Origin: Caldanaerovirga acetigignens
Lineage (GTDB): Bacteria; Bacillota; Thermosediminibacteria; Thermosediminibacterales; Thermosediminibacteraceae
Direction: 5' to 3'
DNA: 64,000 bases
NCBI RefSeq assembly: GCF_900142995.1
Contig: NZ_FRCR01000001.1
Location: 186,001 to 250,000, forward strand
The notes beneath the pieces are model-generated. The model did no database searches. It was not told where the DNA came from and saw only the letters and a list, made by a program, of their open reading frames with translations. Positions 1 through 8,267 of this stretch are shown here, one piece after another. Both the position numbers and the translations under genes were made by a program. Position 1 is the first letter of the stretch, and every line of letters begins with the position of its first letter.

Positions 1-80
1 TAAAAGAAGGAATTAGGGCTGCCGAAGCTGTCCTGCCGCAAATTTTGACAATTTTAGGAAGAAGGGACGAACAAAGGTGA
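1..80 (+). CDS. C-terminal end of an upstream gene (possibly patatin-like YlbK)
   Basis: An open frame enters from the left edge (first full codon at base 3) and ends with TGA at 78-80, giving only the last 25 residues, ending in RRDEQR. The ending 'EGIRAAEAVLPQIL' resembles the C-terminal helix of patatin-like phospholipases of the YlbK type, which precede ylbL in Bacillus, but 25 residues are too few to be sure. Its stop overlaps the GTG start of the next gene (GTGA at 77-80), so the two are probably translationally coupled. Confidence 0.4.
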   Translation, partial: KEGIRAAEAVLPQILTILGRRDEQR

Positions 81-1081
81 GGCGAGATTTTTTTTTGAAG
101 AGGCGTTTTTCGCTCCTTGTAATCTCAATAGTGCTTATTGCTGTAAATTTTTATATAGCGAATAATTATACCCTTGTAGCTCCCGGAGTGACGGTTGATT
201 TAAAAGAAATTATAGAGGTAGAACAGGGTGATAAAGATGAAAAAGGAGCCTTCCTATTGACTACGGTGTCGACAAGACCTTTAAACATACCTCTAGCTTT
301 TTATGCGGTACTTCATCCTTATGTCAACATCGAAAAAAGAGAAAAAGTTATCCCTCCGGATATGGATATGAAAAAATACATGGATTATATGAAACAATGG
401 ATGGAAGAAAGCCAAAAAATAGCGGAAATTGTAGCTTTAAAACGAGCAGGATATAAGCCTGAGATTTTGGGAAAAGGAGCAAGAGTTGTAGAAGTAATGG
501 AAGATAGCCCTGCTAAAGGTATTATATCGCCGGATGATATAATTACTGCCGTTGACGGCGTTAAGGTGAACCTTGCCGAGGAAGTGATTAATTTAGTTAC
601 CAAACGCAAAATAGGCGAAAAGGTGCATCTGGAAATCGTAAGAAAAGGAAAGAAATTGTCACTAGTAGTTCCAACTATCGAAAGCAAGACCGAAAAAGGG
701 AAGCCCATAATAGGAGTTTTTATAACGACTTTAGATTGGAAACCTATCCTCCCTGTAGATATAAAGATTAATACGGGCGATATAGGAGGCCCATCCGCAG
801 GTGTGATGTTTGCTTTGGAGATCTTAAATCAGTTAACGCCTGGAGATTTGACTAAAGGAAAAAAGATTGCTGGAACTGGCACCATAAGCCTTGATGAGAG
901 AGTAGGGGAAATCGGTGGTGTGGTGCAAAAGGTTGCTGCGGCAAAAAGAGATGGTGCGGAGATATTTTTTGTGCCAGAAAATAATGCCGAAGAAGCAATG
1001 CGAGTAGCTGGCAATCTTGGCATAAAATTAGTTCCTGTAAACACCTTGGAAGATGTTCTGGATTATCTTGAGAAGCTATAA
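77..1081 (+). CDS. ylbL: Membrane-anchored PDZ/Lon-type serine protease, YlbL/SepM family
   Basis: 334 residues. An N-terminal hydrophobic segment (about residues 11-30) anchors the protein so that the rest faces outside. A PDZ domain lies at about 115-200 (GARVVEVMEDSPAKGIISPDD) and a Lon-type (S16) proteolytic domain fills the C-terminus. The catalytic dyad is visible: Ser240 in GGPSAG and Lys285 in GGVVQKVAAAK. Family members cleave secreted or membrane substrates; in streptococci SepM matures competence peptide, and the substrate here is unknown. The GTG start overlaps the upstream stop. It is convergent with tmcAL, and the two 3' ends overlap by six bases. Confidence 0.9.
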   Translation: MRRDFFLKRRFSLLVISIVLIAVNFYIANNYTLVAPGVTVDLKEIIEVEQGDKDEKGAFLLTTVSTRPLNIPLAFYAVLHPYVNIEKREKVIPPDMDMKKYMDYMKQWMEESQKIAEIVALKRAGYKPEILGKGARVVEVMEDSPAKGIISPDDIITAVDGVKVNLAEEVINLVTKRKIGEKVHLEIVRKGKKLSLVVPTIESKTEKGKPIIGVFITTLDWKPILPVDIKINTGDIGGPSAGVMFALEILNQLTPGDLTKGKKIAGTGTISLDERVGEIGGVVQKVAAAKRDGAEIFFVPENNAEEAMRVAGNLGIKLVPVNTLEDVLDYLEKL

Positions 1082-2329
1082 CTGACGAATTACTTCCATT
1101 TTAAAATCGCGCCCTCCTTGTCTGTTATTTTTTGATGGCATGGCAAGTGAGTACATATCAGAAGCTAATAAGTCGATTTCGAACATTCGCCGGGCAATAC
1201 CCGGTAATTTTTTGTGTTCGGCAGCGCGGGTTATTACGGGCAACTCGCTCTGCTTTTTGATTTCCCGTAAAATTTCAAGACCTCTTTTGGAGAATCCCAA
1301 AACCCGTAGGTAAAGCGGCGTTTTGCTTGAAACCAATTCTTTTTCTATGTTTAGTAGGATATGGATCAGAATTCTCTGGACTCTGGTCTCGGGATATCTT
1401 TTGGATTTTATTGCTCCTATCAATTCATTAAGGCTAGAGACTTTTTTGGCAGCCTTTTTTATGCGATTTTCTAAGCCTTCATTTATATCGAAAAAAGACG
1501 ATAGCTCTTCTTTAAGGCTCCTTCGCAATATCCCTAAAAGCAAAAGTTCGAAGTTTTCCAAAAAAACAGGACCCTTTCCTTTGTCGATCTCGTTTTTTAT
1601 TATTTCTACGCAGTGGGTGGGAATTGCTGAAGAAAGAAAATCGTAAATTTCTAAATCCTGACTTCTTTTGAGAAATTCTCTTATGGCGCTGGCGCTTGGG
1701 TATTTCTTATTAAAATCTTTTTCATGGTAACCAGCACCTTCTCTTTTAATCGGCAATATTTCTATGTTCATATTGTATCTTTTAATGGCCTTAACGTATT
1801 CGACTGCAAGGATAAAATTAGGCTTTTTTAGTAGGTCCGATATGTGCTTTAGCTCATTTTTGGGAATTCTACTGGAAAAAAGTTCTATCAGAGCTTTCTC
1901 TCTGGCAGAGGGGAATGAAAGCCCTTTTTTTAAATAATTCTTTATTAAAATTTTAAAAGCAGTAGGTTCCTGGTAAAGAATCTCGGAGATAATATTGAGC
2001 TCCTCTATTTTATACTCCTCAATTCCGAAACTCAAATAATTCACAAGGCCGGTAGAATTTAATAGTTTCACAGAAGCTTCTGCAAACACTTCTGCCGTTG
2101 ATGAGGCAAAACAGGTGGGTATCTCGAAAACGAGGTCGGCTCCGCCGCCAAGGGCCATTTGGGCTCTAGCCCATTTGTCAAAAATTGCAGGTTCACCTCT
2201 TTGAACAAAGTTACCGCTCATGGCACACAAGATTCCGTCAGGTTTAAAATCGGAACGTATTTTGTTCAAGTGATACAGATGGCCTTTATGAAAAGGATTG
2301 TATTCAGCAATGACACCGACTATTTTCAT
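1076..2329 (-). CDS. tmcAL: tRNA(Met) cytidine acetate ligase TmcAL (YlbM)
   Basis: 417 residues. The N-terminus (VGVIAEYNPFHKGHLYHL) carries the HxGH signature of the nucleotidyltransferase superfamily. In Bacillus the family uses acetate and ATP to make N4-acetylcytidine at the wobble base of elongator tRNA-Met. The next motifs (GNFVQRGEPAIFDKWARAQMAL) are typical. The gene runs opposite to its neighbours, as in Bacillus, where ylbM faces ylbL. A GGGAGG Shine-Dalgarno sequence precedes the ATG on the minus strand. A functional tie to the acetate-producing pta-ackA pair next door is possible but inferred. Confidence 0.92.
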   Translation of the reverse strand: MKIVGVIAEYNPFHKGHLYHLNKIRSDFKPDGILCAMSGNFVQRGEPAIFDKWARAQMALGGGADLVFEIPTCFASSTAEVFAEASVKLLNSTGLVNYLSFGIEEYKIEELNIISEILYQEPTAFKILIKNYLKKGLSFPSAREKALIELFSSRIPKNELKHISDLLKKPNFILAVEYVKAIKRYNMNIEILPIKREGAGYHEKDFNKKYPSASAIREFLKRSQDLEIYDFLSSAIPTHCVEIIKNEIDKGKGPVFLENFELLLLGILRRSLKEELSSFFDINEGLENRIKKAAKKVSSLNELIGAIKSKRYPETRVQRILIHILLNIEKELVSSKTPLYLRVLGFSKRGLEILREIKKQSELPVITRAAEHKKLPGIARRMFEIDLLASDMYSLAMPSKNNRQGGRDFKMEVIRQL

Positions 2330-2358
2330 CGAGCATACCTCCCGGAAAGCTTACTACT

Positions 2359-2386
2359 ATTATATAACAACTGAATTTTTTTCAAA
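2359..2386 (-). promoter_or_regulatory. Candidate sigma-A promoter for tmcAL
   Basis: On the minus strand a perfect TATAAT (plus-strand ATTATA at 2359-2364) lies 16 bases downstream of TTTGAA (TTCAAA at 2381-2386; read as TTGAAA the spacing is 15). It sits about 30 bases before the start codon. The -10 is strong and the -35 mediocre. Confidence 0.45.
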
Positions 2387-2407
2387 TAGAGGAAAAGAGT
2401 ACTTTTT

Positions 2408-2420
2408 GTAGAATTTCTAC
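2408..2420. promoter_or_regulatory. 13-bp perfect palindrome upstream of pta
   Basis: GTAGAATTTCTAC is a perfect dyad centred on base 2414, in the divergent tmcAL-pta spacer about 100 bases before pta. It could be an operator for pta or for tmcAL. A weak promoter candidate (TTTTCA-N17-GATACT, about 2451-2480) follows it towards pta. The regulator is unknown. Confidence 0.3.
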
Positions 2421-2517
2421 CTTCGGATATTCGGCATTATTTTTCATGTTATCTGTTTTTGGAGATACTACTTTGATGAACCAAATAAAAATTTTAAAGG
2501 AAAGGAGTTAAAATGTC

Positions 2518-3516
2518 ATGGATCTCATTCAAAAGATAAGGGAACGGGCCAAAGGGACAAAAAGGACGGTGGTTTTAGCAGAGGGCCACGATGAAAGGGT
2601 GGTCCAGGCGGCAATCGTAATTCGCCGGGAGAAGCTGGCGGACGTGATTTTGCTGGGAAAAGAGGATAAAATTAAAGAAAAAGCGCAGGGGGCCGATATT
2701 TCCGGCATAGAAATCATAGACCCCTCATCTTCGCCTAAGGCAAAGGACTATGCGGCACTCCTTTATGACTTGCGGAAGGAAAAAGGTATGACAGAAGAAA
2801 AGGCCGAGGAGCTCGTAAAAGACCCGATATGGTTTGGAACCATGATGGTAAAAGCAAATGATGTGGACGGCATGGTAGCCGGTGCGATAACGGCGACGGC
2901 CGATGTTTTTAGGCCTGCTTTTCAGGTGATAAAGACCGCGCCCAGAGTTAGCGTGGTATCCAGCGCTTTCATGATGGTCGTGCCGAACTGCGAATACGGA
3001 GCAAACGGTGTAATGCTTTTTGCAGATTGTGCTATCAACCCCAATCCCGACGCAAGGCAGCTTGCGGAAATAGCCATAGCATCTTCCAGAACATGGAAAG
3101 CGCTCATGGACGAAGAGCCTTATATTGCGATGCTTTCTTTTTCAACAAGAGGTAGCGCACAGCACGAAATGGTAGAAAAGGTGGTTGAAGCTACGAGGTT
3201 ACTAAAAGAAAAGGCTCCTGAGTTAAAGGTTGATGGCGAGTTGCAGGCGGATGCGGCACTGGTTCCAAAGGTTGCGAAGACCAAGGCGCCGGACAGCATT
3301 GTGGCTGGAAGAGCAAATATTTTGATCTTCCCGGACTTGAACGCAGGAAACATAGGGTACAAGCTCGTTCAGAGATTGGCAAAAGCAGAAGCCGTTGGCC
3401 CAATAAGCCAGGGGCTTGCAAAGCCGATAAACGACCTGTCCCGCGGATGCAGTGTGGATGACATTGTGAATGTGGCTGCGATTACAGCACTGCAGGCTAA
3501 CAGCACAGATTTATAA
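2518..3516 (+). CDS. pta: Phosphate acetyltransferase
   Basis: 332 residues, the usual length of the short clostridial/bacillar Pta without N-terminal regulatory domains. It interconverts acetyl-CoA plus phosphate with acetyl phosphate plus CoA. Family motifs include EGHDERV near the N-terminus, GAITATADVFRPAFQ, and a C-terminal stretch ending in RGCSVDDIVNVAA. A strong AAAGGAG sets ATG 2518; the ATG at 2513 is out of frame and soon stops. ackA follows after 33 bases with its own GGAGG, so the pair is one operon for acetate formation with substrate-level ATP. Confidence 0.96.
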   Translation: MDLIQKIRERAKGTKRTVVLAEGHDERVVQAAIVIRREKLADVILLGKEDKIKEKAQGADISGIEIIDPSSSPKAKDYAALLYDLRKEKGMTEEKAEELVKDPIWFGTMMVKANDVDGMVAGAITATADVFRPAFQVIKTAPRVSVVSSAFMMVVPNCEYGANGVMLFADCAINPNPDARQLAEIAIASSRTWKALMDEEPYIAMLSFSTRGSAQHEMVEKVVEATRLLKEKAPELKVDGELQADAALVPKVAKTKAPDSIVAGRANILIFPDLNAGNIGYKLVQRLAKAEAVGPISQGLAKPINDLSRGCSVDDIVNVAAITALQANSTDL

Positions 3517-3549
3517 AAATTAAGTAAAAATTTAAAGGAGGAACTTGGA

Positions 3550-4740
3550 ATGAAGGTACTGGTAATTAACTGCGGCAGTTCTTCGCTAAAATACCAGCTT
3601 TTTAACATGGAAGACGAGTCGGTGCTTGCAAAGGGATTGGTAGAAAGAATAGGACTTGAAGGCTCGGTCTTGAAGCATCAGCCTTATTCTAAAGATAAAG
3701 TAGAAATCAAGGCAGAAGTTCCAAACCACAAAGTAGCCGTCAAATTGATGATAGATGCTCTTTTGCACGAAGAATACGGAGTTATTAAAGACATTAAGGA
3801 GATAACGGCAGTAGGGCACCGGGTTGTTCACGGTGGTGAGAAATTCTCAGGTTCGGTGAGGATAGACGATAAAGTCATAGAAACGTTAAAAGAATGCATT
3901 AACCTTGCGCCATTACACAACCCGCCAAATATCTGGGGTATAGAAGCGGTGAGGGAGCTCCTGCCCGATGTGCCGATGGTTGGTGTGTTCGATACTGCTT
4001 TTCACCAGACCATGCCCGAACATGCTTATATTTACGGTGTACCTTATGAACTTTATAAAAAATATTCAGTGAGGAGATATGGTTTTCACGGCACGTCGCA
4101 CAGGTATGTTTCGATGAGGGCTGCAGCATTGTTAAACCGGCCTATTGAGACTTTAAAGATGGTGACGCTGCACCTTGGCAACGGGTCTAGCATAACGGCT
4201 GTAGATGGAGGAAAGTCAGTAGAAAACAGCATGGGATTTACGCCATTAGAAGGAATCACGATGGGAACTCGCTGCGGAAGCATAGATCCATACCTGCCCA
4301 TATTCATAATGGAAAAAGAAGGAGTTTCCATAGAAAAAATAAATGATTATCTGAACAAAAAGTGCGGAGTGCTGGGCATTTCAGGAGTAAGCAGTGATTT
4401 CAGGGATATAGAAAAAGCAGCCGAAGAAGGGAATCGCAGGGCTAAGCTGGCTCTTAAGGTTTTTGCTTATCAGGCCAAAAAATATATAGGTGCGTATGCG
4501 GCTGCCATGAACGGTTTGGATGCTGTGGTATTTACGGGAGGCATAGGTGAAAATTCTTCGCTAGTGAGAAAGATGATATGCGAGGACATGGACTACTTTG
4601 GAATTAAAATAGATAAAGAAAAGAACAATATAAGAGGAAGGGAAGTAGATATTTCTGCCGAAGGTTCTAAAACGAAAGTTCTGGTAATCCCCACAAATGA
4701 AGAACTAATGATCGCGAGAGATACTGTTGCCCTTATATAG
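3550..4740 (+). CDS. ackA: Acetate kinase
   Basis: 396 residues, full length. It transfers phosphate from acetyl phosphate to ADP, giving acetate and ATP. The ASKHA-fold signatures are visible: the N-terminal [14 protein letters not shown], central [11 protein letters not shown] and [15 protein letters not shown], and the phosphate-2/adenosine region [11 protein letters not shown]. The start is fixed by AAAGGAGGA nine bases upstream. It follows pta closely. No hairpin terminator is obvious after the stop; the next promoter begins four bases later. Confidence 0.97.
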   Translation: MKVLVINCGSSSLKYQLFNMEDESVLAKGLVERIGLEGSVLKHQPYSKDKVEIKAEVPNHKVAVKLMIDALLHEEYGVIKDIKEITAVGHRVVHGGEKFSGSVRIDDKVIETLKECINLAPLHNPPNIWGIEAVRELLPDVPMVGVFDTAFHQTMPEHAYIYGVPYELYKKYSVRRYGFHGTSHRYVSMRAAALLNRPIETLKMVTLHLGNGSSITAVDGGKSVENSMGFTPLEGITMGTRCGSIDPYLPIFIMEKEGVSIEKINDYLNKKCGVLGISGVSSDFRDIEKAAEEGNRRAKLALKVFAYQAKKYIGAYAAAMNGLDAVVFTGGIGENSSLVRKMICEDMDYFGIKIDKEKNNIRGREVDISAEGSKTKVLVIPTNEELMIARDTVALI

Positions 4741-4743
4741 GCC

Positions 4744-4772
4744 TTGACATAGTTTTTTGAAATTCATATAAT
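4744..4772 (+). promoter_or_regulatory. Consensus sigma-A promoter for yceD-rpmF
   Basis: TTGACA at 4744-4749 and TATAAT at 4767-4772 are separated by exactly 17 bases. Both hexamers are perfect, so a strong constitutive promoter is expected. Transcription should start around 4779, about 30 bases before the yceD start. Confidence 0.9.
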
Positions 4773-4807
4773 AAAATGAGCTGATTTTTAAATGAGGTGA
4801 AAAATTA

Positions 4808-5326
4808 TTGAGACTTTCCGTTGAAAATATTAAGCAAAAAGTAGGCGATGGATTTGATTTCGAACTGGAAGAAAAGATAGGACGGGTTGAGTTTAAGGGA
4901 GAAGACGTAGTATTTGTAAAGCCTGTCAGCGTGCGCGGGAGAGTTGAAAACTTGGGGAAAGGTCTTATTGGGGCGTGGGGGGAAATTTCTACTGCCATCG
5001 AGGACAGATGCTATCGCTGTCTTGCAAAGACATGTTTTGAAGTAAAACTCAGTTACAACTTTAAGTTCAGTGAAAATCCAGAAAAATATACTGACGAGGA
5101 TGAGGTTTTTCTCATACAAGAAGATACCATTGACCTTAGCACGCCCGTAGTCAACGAGATAATATTAAATTTGCCAAGCAAAATTTTATGTTCGCCTGAT
5201 TGCCGAGGATTATGTCCTTATTGCGGTGCTGATTTAAACCTTGGTGAGTGCGGGTGCAGGAAGCCGAATGTGGACCCGAGATTGCGGGTGCTTGAAAAAT
5301 TGTTAGATTCTAACAATCGTGAGTAG
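4808..5326 (+). CDS. yceD: YceD family (DUF177) protein, 23S rRNA accumulation
   Basis: 172 residues, starting at TTG 4808 behind a GAGGTGA Shine-Dalgarno sequence. The C-terminal half has the family's metal-binding-like cysteines (CSPDCRGLCPYCGADLN, then CGCRKPNVDPR). In plants and E. coli the family supports 23S rRNA accumulation, and the gene almost always precedes rpmF, as here. The exact biochemical role is not established. It is co-transcribed with rpmF from the consensus promoter just upstream. Confidence 0.88.
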   Translation: MRLSVENIKQKVGDGFDFELEEKIGRVEFKGEDVVFVKPVSVRGRVENLGKGLIGAWGEISTAIEDRCYRCLAKTCFEVKLSYNFKFSENPEKYTDEDEVFLIQEDTIDLSTPVVNEIILNLPSKILCSPDCRGLCPYCGADLNLGECGCRKPNVDPRLRVLEKLLDSNNRE

Positions 5327-5338
5327 GGGGTGTGGAAT

Positions 5339-5521
5339 GTGGCCAATCCAAAGCGCCGGTTTTCAAAGGCAAGAACTGCAAAGCGCAGGGCCCAATGGAA
5401 ATTAGCTTTACCATCTTTGAACGAATGTCCTCATTGCCATCACGTGAAATTGCCTCACAGGGTCTGCCCAAATTGCGGGTATTATAAAGGACGTCAAGTT
5501 GTCCAAGTTGAGGCCGAGTAA
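5339..5521 (+). CDS. rpmF: 50S ribosomal protein L32
   Basis: 60 residues from GTG 5339. An in-frame GTG at 5330 exists, but it lies inside the AGGGGGTG Shine-Dalgarno sequence and would add residues absent from L32, whose N-terminus is normally MA(V/N)PKRRFSK. The zinc ribbon of the four-cysteine L32 form is present (CPHCHHVKLPHRVCPNCGYY). The gene sits 12 bases after yceD and is followed by a strong terminator. Confidence 0.96.
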   Translation: MANPKRRFSKARTAKRRAQWKLALPSLNECPHCHHVKLPHRVCPNCGYYKGRQVVQVEAE

Positions 5522-5541
5522 TTTTAAATTTAAAATAAAAA

Positions 5542-5582
5542 AAGAGGGAGGATAAACAAATTTTCCTCTCTCTTATTTTTTT
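5542..5582 (+). terminator. Rho-independent terminator after rpmF
   Basis: An 11-bp stem (AAGAGGGAGGA at 5542-5552 with TCCTCTCTCTT at 5564-5574, one G-U pair) is followed by a run of seven T. It separates yceD-rpmF from the fapR operon. Confidence 0.85.
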
Positions 5583-5602
5583 ACTTATTTTATGCAAGAG
5601 GG

Positions 5603-5631
5603 TTGATATTAAAAAAAAAATAATATATACT
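5603..5631 (+). promoter_or_regulatory. sigma-A promoter of the fapR-plsX-fab operon
   Basis: TTGATA (5603-5608) and TATACT (5626-5631) have a 17-base, A-rich spacer. The promoter lies between the rpmF terminator and fapR and directly abuts the FapR-like palindrome, as expected for a repressed promoter. Confidence 0.75.
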
Positions 5632-5651
5632 TTTAATAGCTGGTGTTAAAA
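5631..5651. promoter_or_regulatory. Candidate FapR operator
   Basis: A 21-base imperfect dyad centred on 5641: TTTTAA, nine central bases TAGCTGGTG, then TTAAAA. It resembles the Bacillus FapR box (TTAGTA-N5-TACTAA type), starts on the last base of the -10 hexamer and covers the likely transcription start. FapR represses its own operon and releases DNA on binding malonyl-CoA or malonyl-ACP. Assignment rests on position and partial consensus match. Confidence 0.65.
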
Positions 5652-5676
5652 GCAACTGATAGTGAAGGTGGTAGTA

Positions 5677-6252
5677 TTGCCAAAGAAAGGGTTGTCAAAA
5701 AAAGAAAGGCAAAAAGAACTCCAAAATTTGCTGGCTGATGACCCTTTTTTGACCGATGAAGAACTCGCGGAAAAATTTAGAGTCAGCGTGCAGACTATTA
5801 GGTTGGACCGGATGGAACTTAGGATTCCGGAGCTCAGAGAGAGGATAAAAGCGGTAGCCCAGGAAAATTATGCAAAGGTAAAGTCCATAGGGATTAAAGA
5901 GATTATCGGGGAACTGGTGGACTTGGAGTTGGGCAAAAGAGGAATTTCCATACTAGAAACTACCGAAGAAATGGCTTTTGAAAAAACAAAGATAGTGAGA
6001 GGCGAGTTTATATTCGCCCAGGCGAATTCTTTAGCTATAGCGGTTATAGATGCTAATGTGGCTCTTACTGGGGTGGCCAATATAAAGTACAAATCTCCGG
6101 TTTTTGCAGGACAAAAACTTATTGCAAAGGCGGAAGTTACAAGGGTGCGGCAAAACAAGCATTTTGTCTTCGTCCGAGTATACGATAGGCAAAAAGAAGT
6201 ATTTAGAGGAAAATTCATCTTGGTATCAATAGACGGTGGGGTGAGTGTATGA
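5677..6252 (+). CDS. fapR: Fatty acid and phospholipid biosynthesis repressor FapR
   Basis: 191 residues from TTG 5677, preferred because AAGGTGG lies five bases before it; an in-frame GTG at 5662 would put that Shine-Dalgarno sequence inside the gene. The N-terminal DeoR-like helix-turn-helix ([21 protein letters not shown]) and linker helix ([13 protein letters not shown]) match Bacillus FapR. The C-terminal half is the hotdog domain that binds malonyl-CoA/ACP. It leads the plsX-fab operon and overlaps plsX by ATGA, so autoregulation through the palindrome upstream is likely. Confidence 0.95.
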   Translation: MPKKGLSKKERQKELQNLLADDPFLTDEELAEKFRVSVQTIRLDRMELRIPELRERIKAVAQENYAKVKSIGIKEIIGELVDLELGKRGISILETTEEMAFEKTKIVRGEFIFAQANSLAIAVIDANVALTGVANIKYKSPVFAGQKLIAKAEVTRVRQNKHFVFVRVYDRQKEVFRGKFILVSIDGGVSV

Positions 6253-7253
6253 GAATAATCGTTGATGCCATGGGTGGAGACCACGCTCCGGGCGAGGTGG
6301 TTTTAGGTGCTTTAAATGCTGCGAAGGAGCTGGGAATTAACATCGTCCTTGTCGGGAATGAAGAAAAAATAAAACTGTATTTAGATGGGGATTACCCGAA
6401 AATTGAGATAGTGAACGCCCAAGAGGTCATCGACAACGACGAGTCGCCAGTTGCGGCTATAAGGATCAAAAAAAATGCATCGATTCCAAAAGGATTGAGG
6501 TTACTCAAGGAAGGTTATGGAAAAGCGATGGTCTCGGCGGGAAGCACCGGTGCGCTTATGGCAGGTGGGTTATTTACATTAGGGAGGTTTGAAGGCATTG
6601 ACAGACCTGCTATCGCGACGATGTTTCCCACGAGAAAAAAGCCGGCGCTCGTACTAGATATTGGAGCCAACAGCGAATGTAAGCCAAAAAACTTAGTCCA
6701 GTTTGCCGTAATGGGTAGCATCTATTACCGGGAAATTATGGGAGTGGAAAGTCCCAAGGTTGGACTTCTCAACATAGGTGTTGAGGAGGAAAAGGGAAAT
6801 AGTCTTGTGAAGGCAGCCTACGGGATGTTGAAAGAGCTTAAAAATATCAACTTTTGCGGAAATGTGGAGCCAAGGGACTTTTTCGATGGCAATTTCGATG
6901 TAGTGGTTTGCGATGGATTTACCGGAAACATTTTCCTAAAAACTGTGGAAGGATTGGGATTTTTTTTACTTGACCAGTTAAAAGATGAGATTAAGAGAAA
7001 TATTACTTATGCACTAGGAGCTTTACTGATTAAACCAGTTTTTAATGCGGTAAAAGCCAAGATGGATTATTCCGAATACGGCGGGGCAATGTTCCTCGGG
7101 CTTGACGGGATTCTCGTGAAGTGCCATGGCTCATCGGACCAGAAGGCCATATTTAATGGGATAAAAGTTGCAAAGAAGTTTGTGGAAAATGATATACTTT
7201 TTGAACTTAAAGAAGCGATAAAGGAAATAGAAGGAGAGATAAAGTTTTTATGA
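6249..7253 (+). CDS. plsX: Phosphate acyltransferase PlsX
   Basis: 334 residues. PlsX converts acyl-ACP and phosphate to acyl-phosphate, the donor for PlsY in phosphatidic acid synthesis, and acts peripherally at the membrane. Typical motifs: N-terminal [16 protein letters not shown], then [32 protein letters not shown] and [12 protein letters not shown]. The start overlaps the fapR stop (ATGA), and the stop overlaps the fabH start in the same way, giving tight translational coupling. Confidence 0.96.
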   Translation: MRIIVDAMGGDHAPGEVVLGALNAAKELGINIVLVGNEEKIKLYLDGDYPKIEIVNAQEVIDNDESPVAAIRIKKNASIPKGLRLLKEGYGKAMVSAGSTGALMAGGLFTLGRFEGIDRPAIATMFPTRKKPALVLDIGANSECKPKNLVQFAVMGSIYYREIMGVESPKVGLLNIGVEEEKGNSLVKAAYGMLKELKNINFCGNVEPRDFFDGNFDVVVCDGFTGNIFLKTVEGLGFFLLDQLKDEIKRNITYALGALLIKPVFNAVKAKMDYSEYGGAMFLGLDGILVKCHGSSDQKAIFNGIKVAKKFVENDILFELKEAIKEIEGEIKFL

Positions 7254-8230
7254 GGCCAGGAATAATAGGACTTGGTTCATATGTTCCTGAAAGGGTTCTG
7301 ACAAATCAAGATTTAGAGAAAATGGTGGAAACATCGGATGAATGGATAAGAGAAAGGACGGGAATTTCTTTTAGAAGAATTGCAGATGAAGATATGGCCA
7401 CATCGGACCTGGCTGCTAAAGCAGCACGAGAAGCCATCGAAATGGCAGGCGTAAAACCAGAAGACCTGGATTTGATAATAGGAGCCACTGTTACTCCAGA
7501 TATGATGTTTCCATCAACGGCGTGTATTGTACAGCATGAGATAAAAGCCACGAGAGCAGCGGCTTTCGACCTTTCGGCAGGCTGCACCGGCTTTATATAT
7601 GCTTTAACGGTAGCTGCCCAGTTTGTTGCAAGTGGTATGTACCGCAACGTCTTGGTGTTTGGCGCGGAAATTCTTTCAAAAATCGTTGACTGGCAGGACA
7701 GGAATACTTGTGTTCTCTTTGGCGATGGGGCGGGTGCAGCTGTGGTGAGTGCAGTTGAAAGTGGAGGAATTTTAGAAAGCATCTTGGGTGCAGATGGCGG
7801 AGGAAAAGATTTGTTATTCATCCCTGCCGGGGGTTCAAAGGAGCCGGCCAGCTTTGAAACTGTAAAGGGAAGAAAGCATTTTATAAAAATGAACGGCAAT
7901 GAAGTTTTTAAATTCGCGGTCAAGATAATGGAAGAATCTACAAGAAAAGTTTTGGAAAAAGCAAACTTGACTCCTCAAGATGTAGACCTTGTGGTGCCTC
8001 ACCAGGCAAATGTGAGGATTATCGAGGCAGCAACGAGACGGCTCAATATATCAAAAGAAAAAGTAATGGTGAACATCGACAGGTACGGCAACATGTCTGC
8101 AGCATCAATACCGGTAGCCCTTTATGAGGCCTATAAAGCGAGAAAAATTAAAAAAGGAGATAAGGTGGTGCTGGTCGGTTTTGGAGCTGGCCTTACATGG
8201 GGAGCGAACCTAATAGAATGGAGTTTGTAA
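7250..8230 (+). CDS. fabH: 3-oxoacyl-ACP synthase III (FabH)
   Basis: 326 residues. FabH starts each fatty acid chain by condensing an acyl-CoA primer with malonyl-ACP. The Cys-His-Asn triad is clear: Cys112 in LSAGCTGF, His in VPHQANVRI, and Asn in RYGNMSAAS. The N-terminus (IIGLGSYVPERVLTNQDL) is typical. Branched or straight primer preference cannot be judged. The start overlaps the plsX stop (ATGA). Confidence 0.96.
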   Translation: MRPGIIGLGSYVPERVLTNQDLEKMVETSDEWIRERTGISFRRIADEDMATSDLAAKAAREAIEMAGVKPEDLDLIIGATVTPDMMFPSTACIVQHEIKATRAAAFDLSAGCTGFIYALTVAAQFVASGMYRNVLVFGAEILSKIVDWQDRNTCVLFGDGAGAAVVSAVESGGILESILGADGGGKDLLFIPAGGSKEPASFETVKGRKHFIKMNGNEVFKFAVKIMEESTRKVLEKANLTPQDVDLVVPHQANVRIIEAATRRLNISKEKVMVNIDRYGNMSAASIPVALYEAYKARKIKKGDKVVLVGFGAGLTWGANLIEWSL

Positions 8231-8267
8231 AATGCTTAGTTTAAATTGGAAGATTAGGGGGAGTAAG

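Noticed and set aside
7306-7923. 205-codon minus-strand frame opposite fabH
   Set aside because: Antisense shadow of fabH with no Shine-Dalgarno sequence and no family resemblance.
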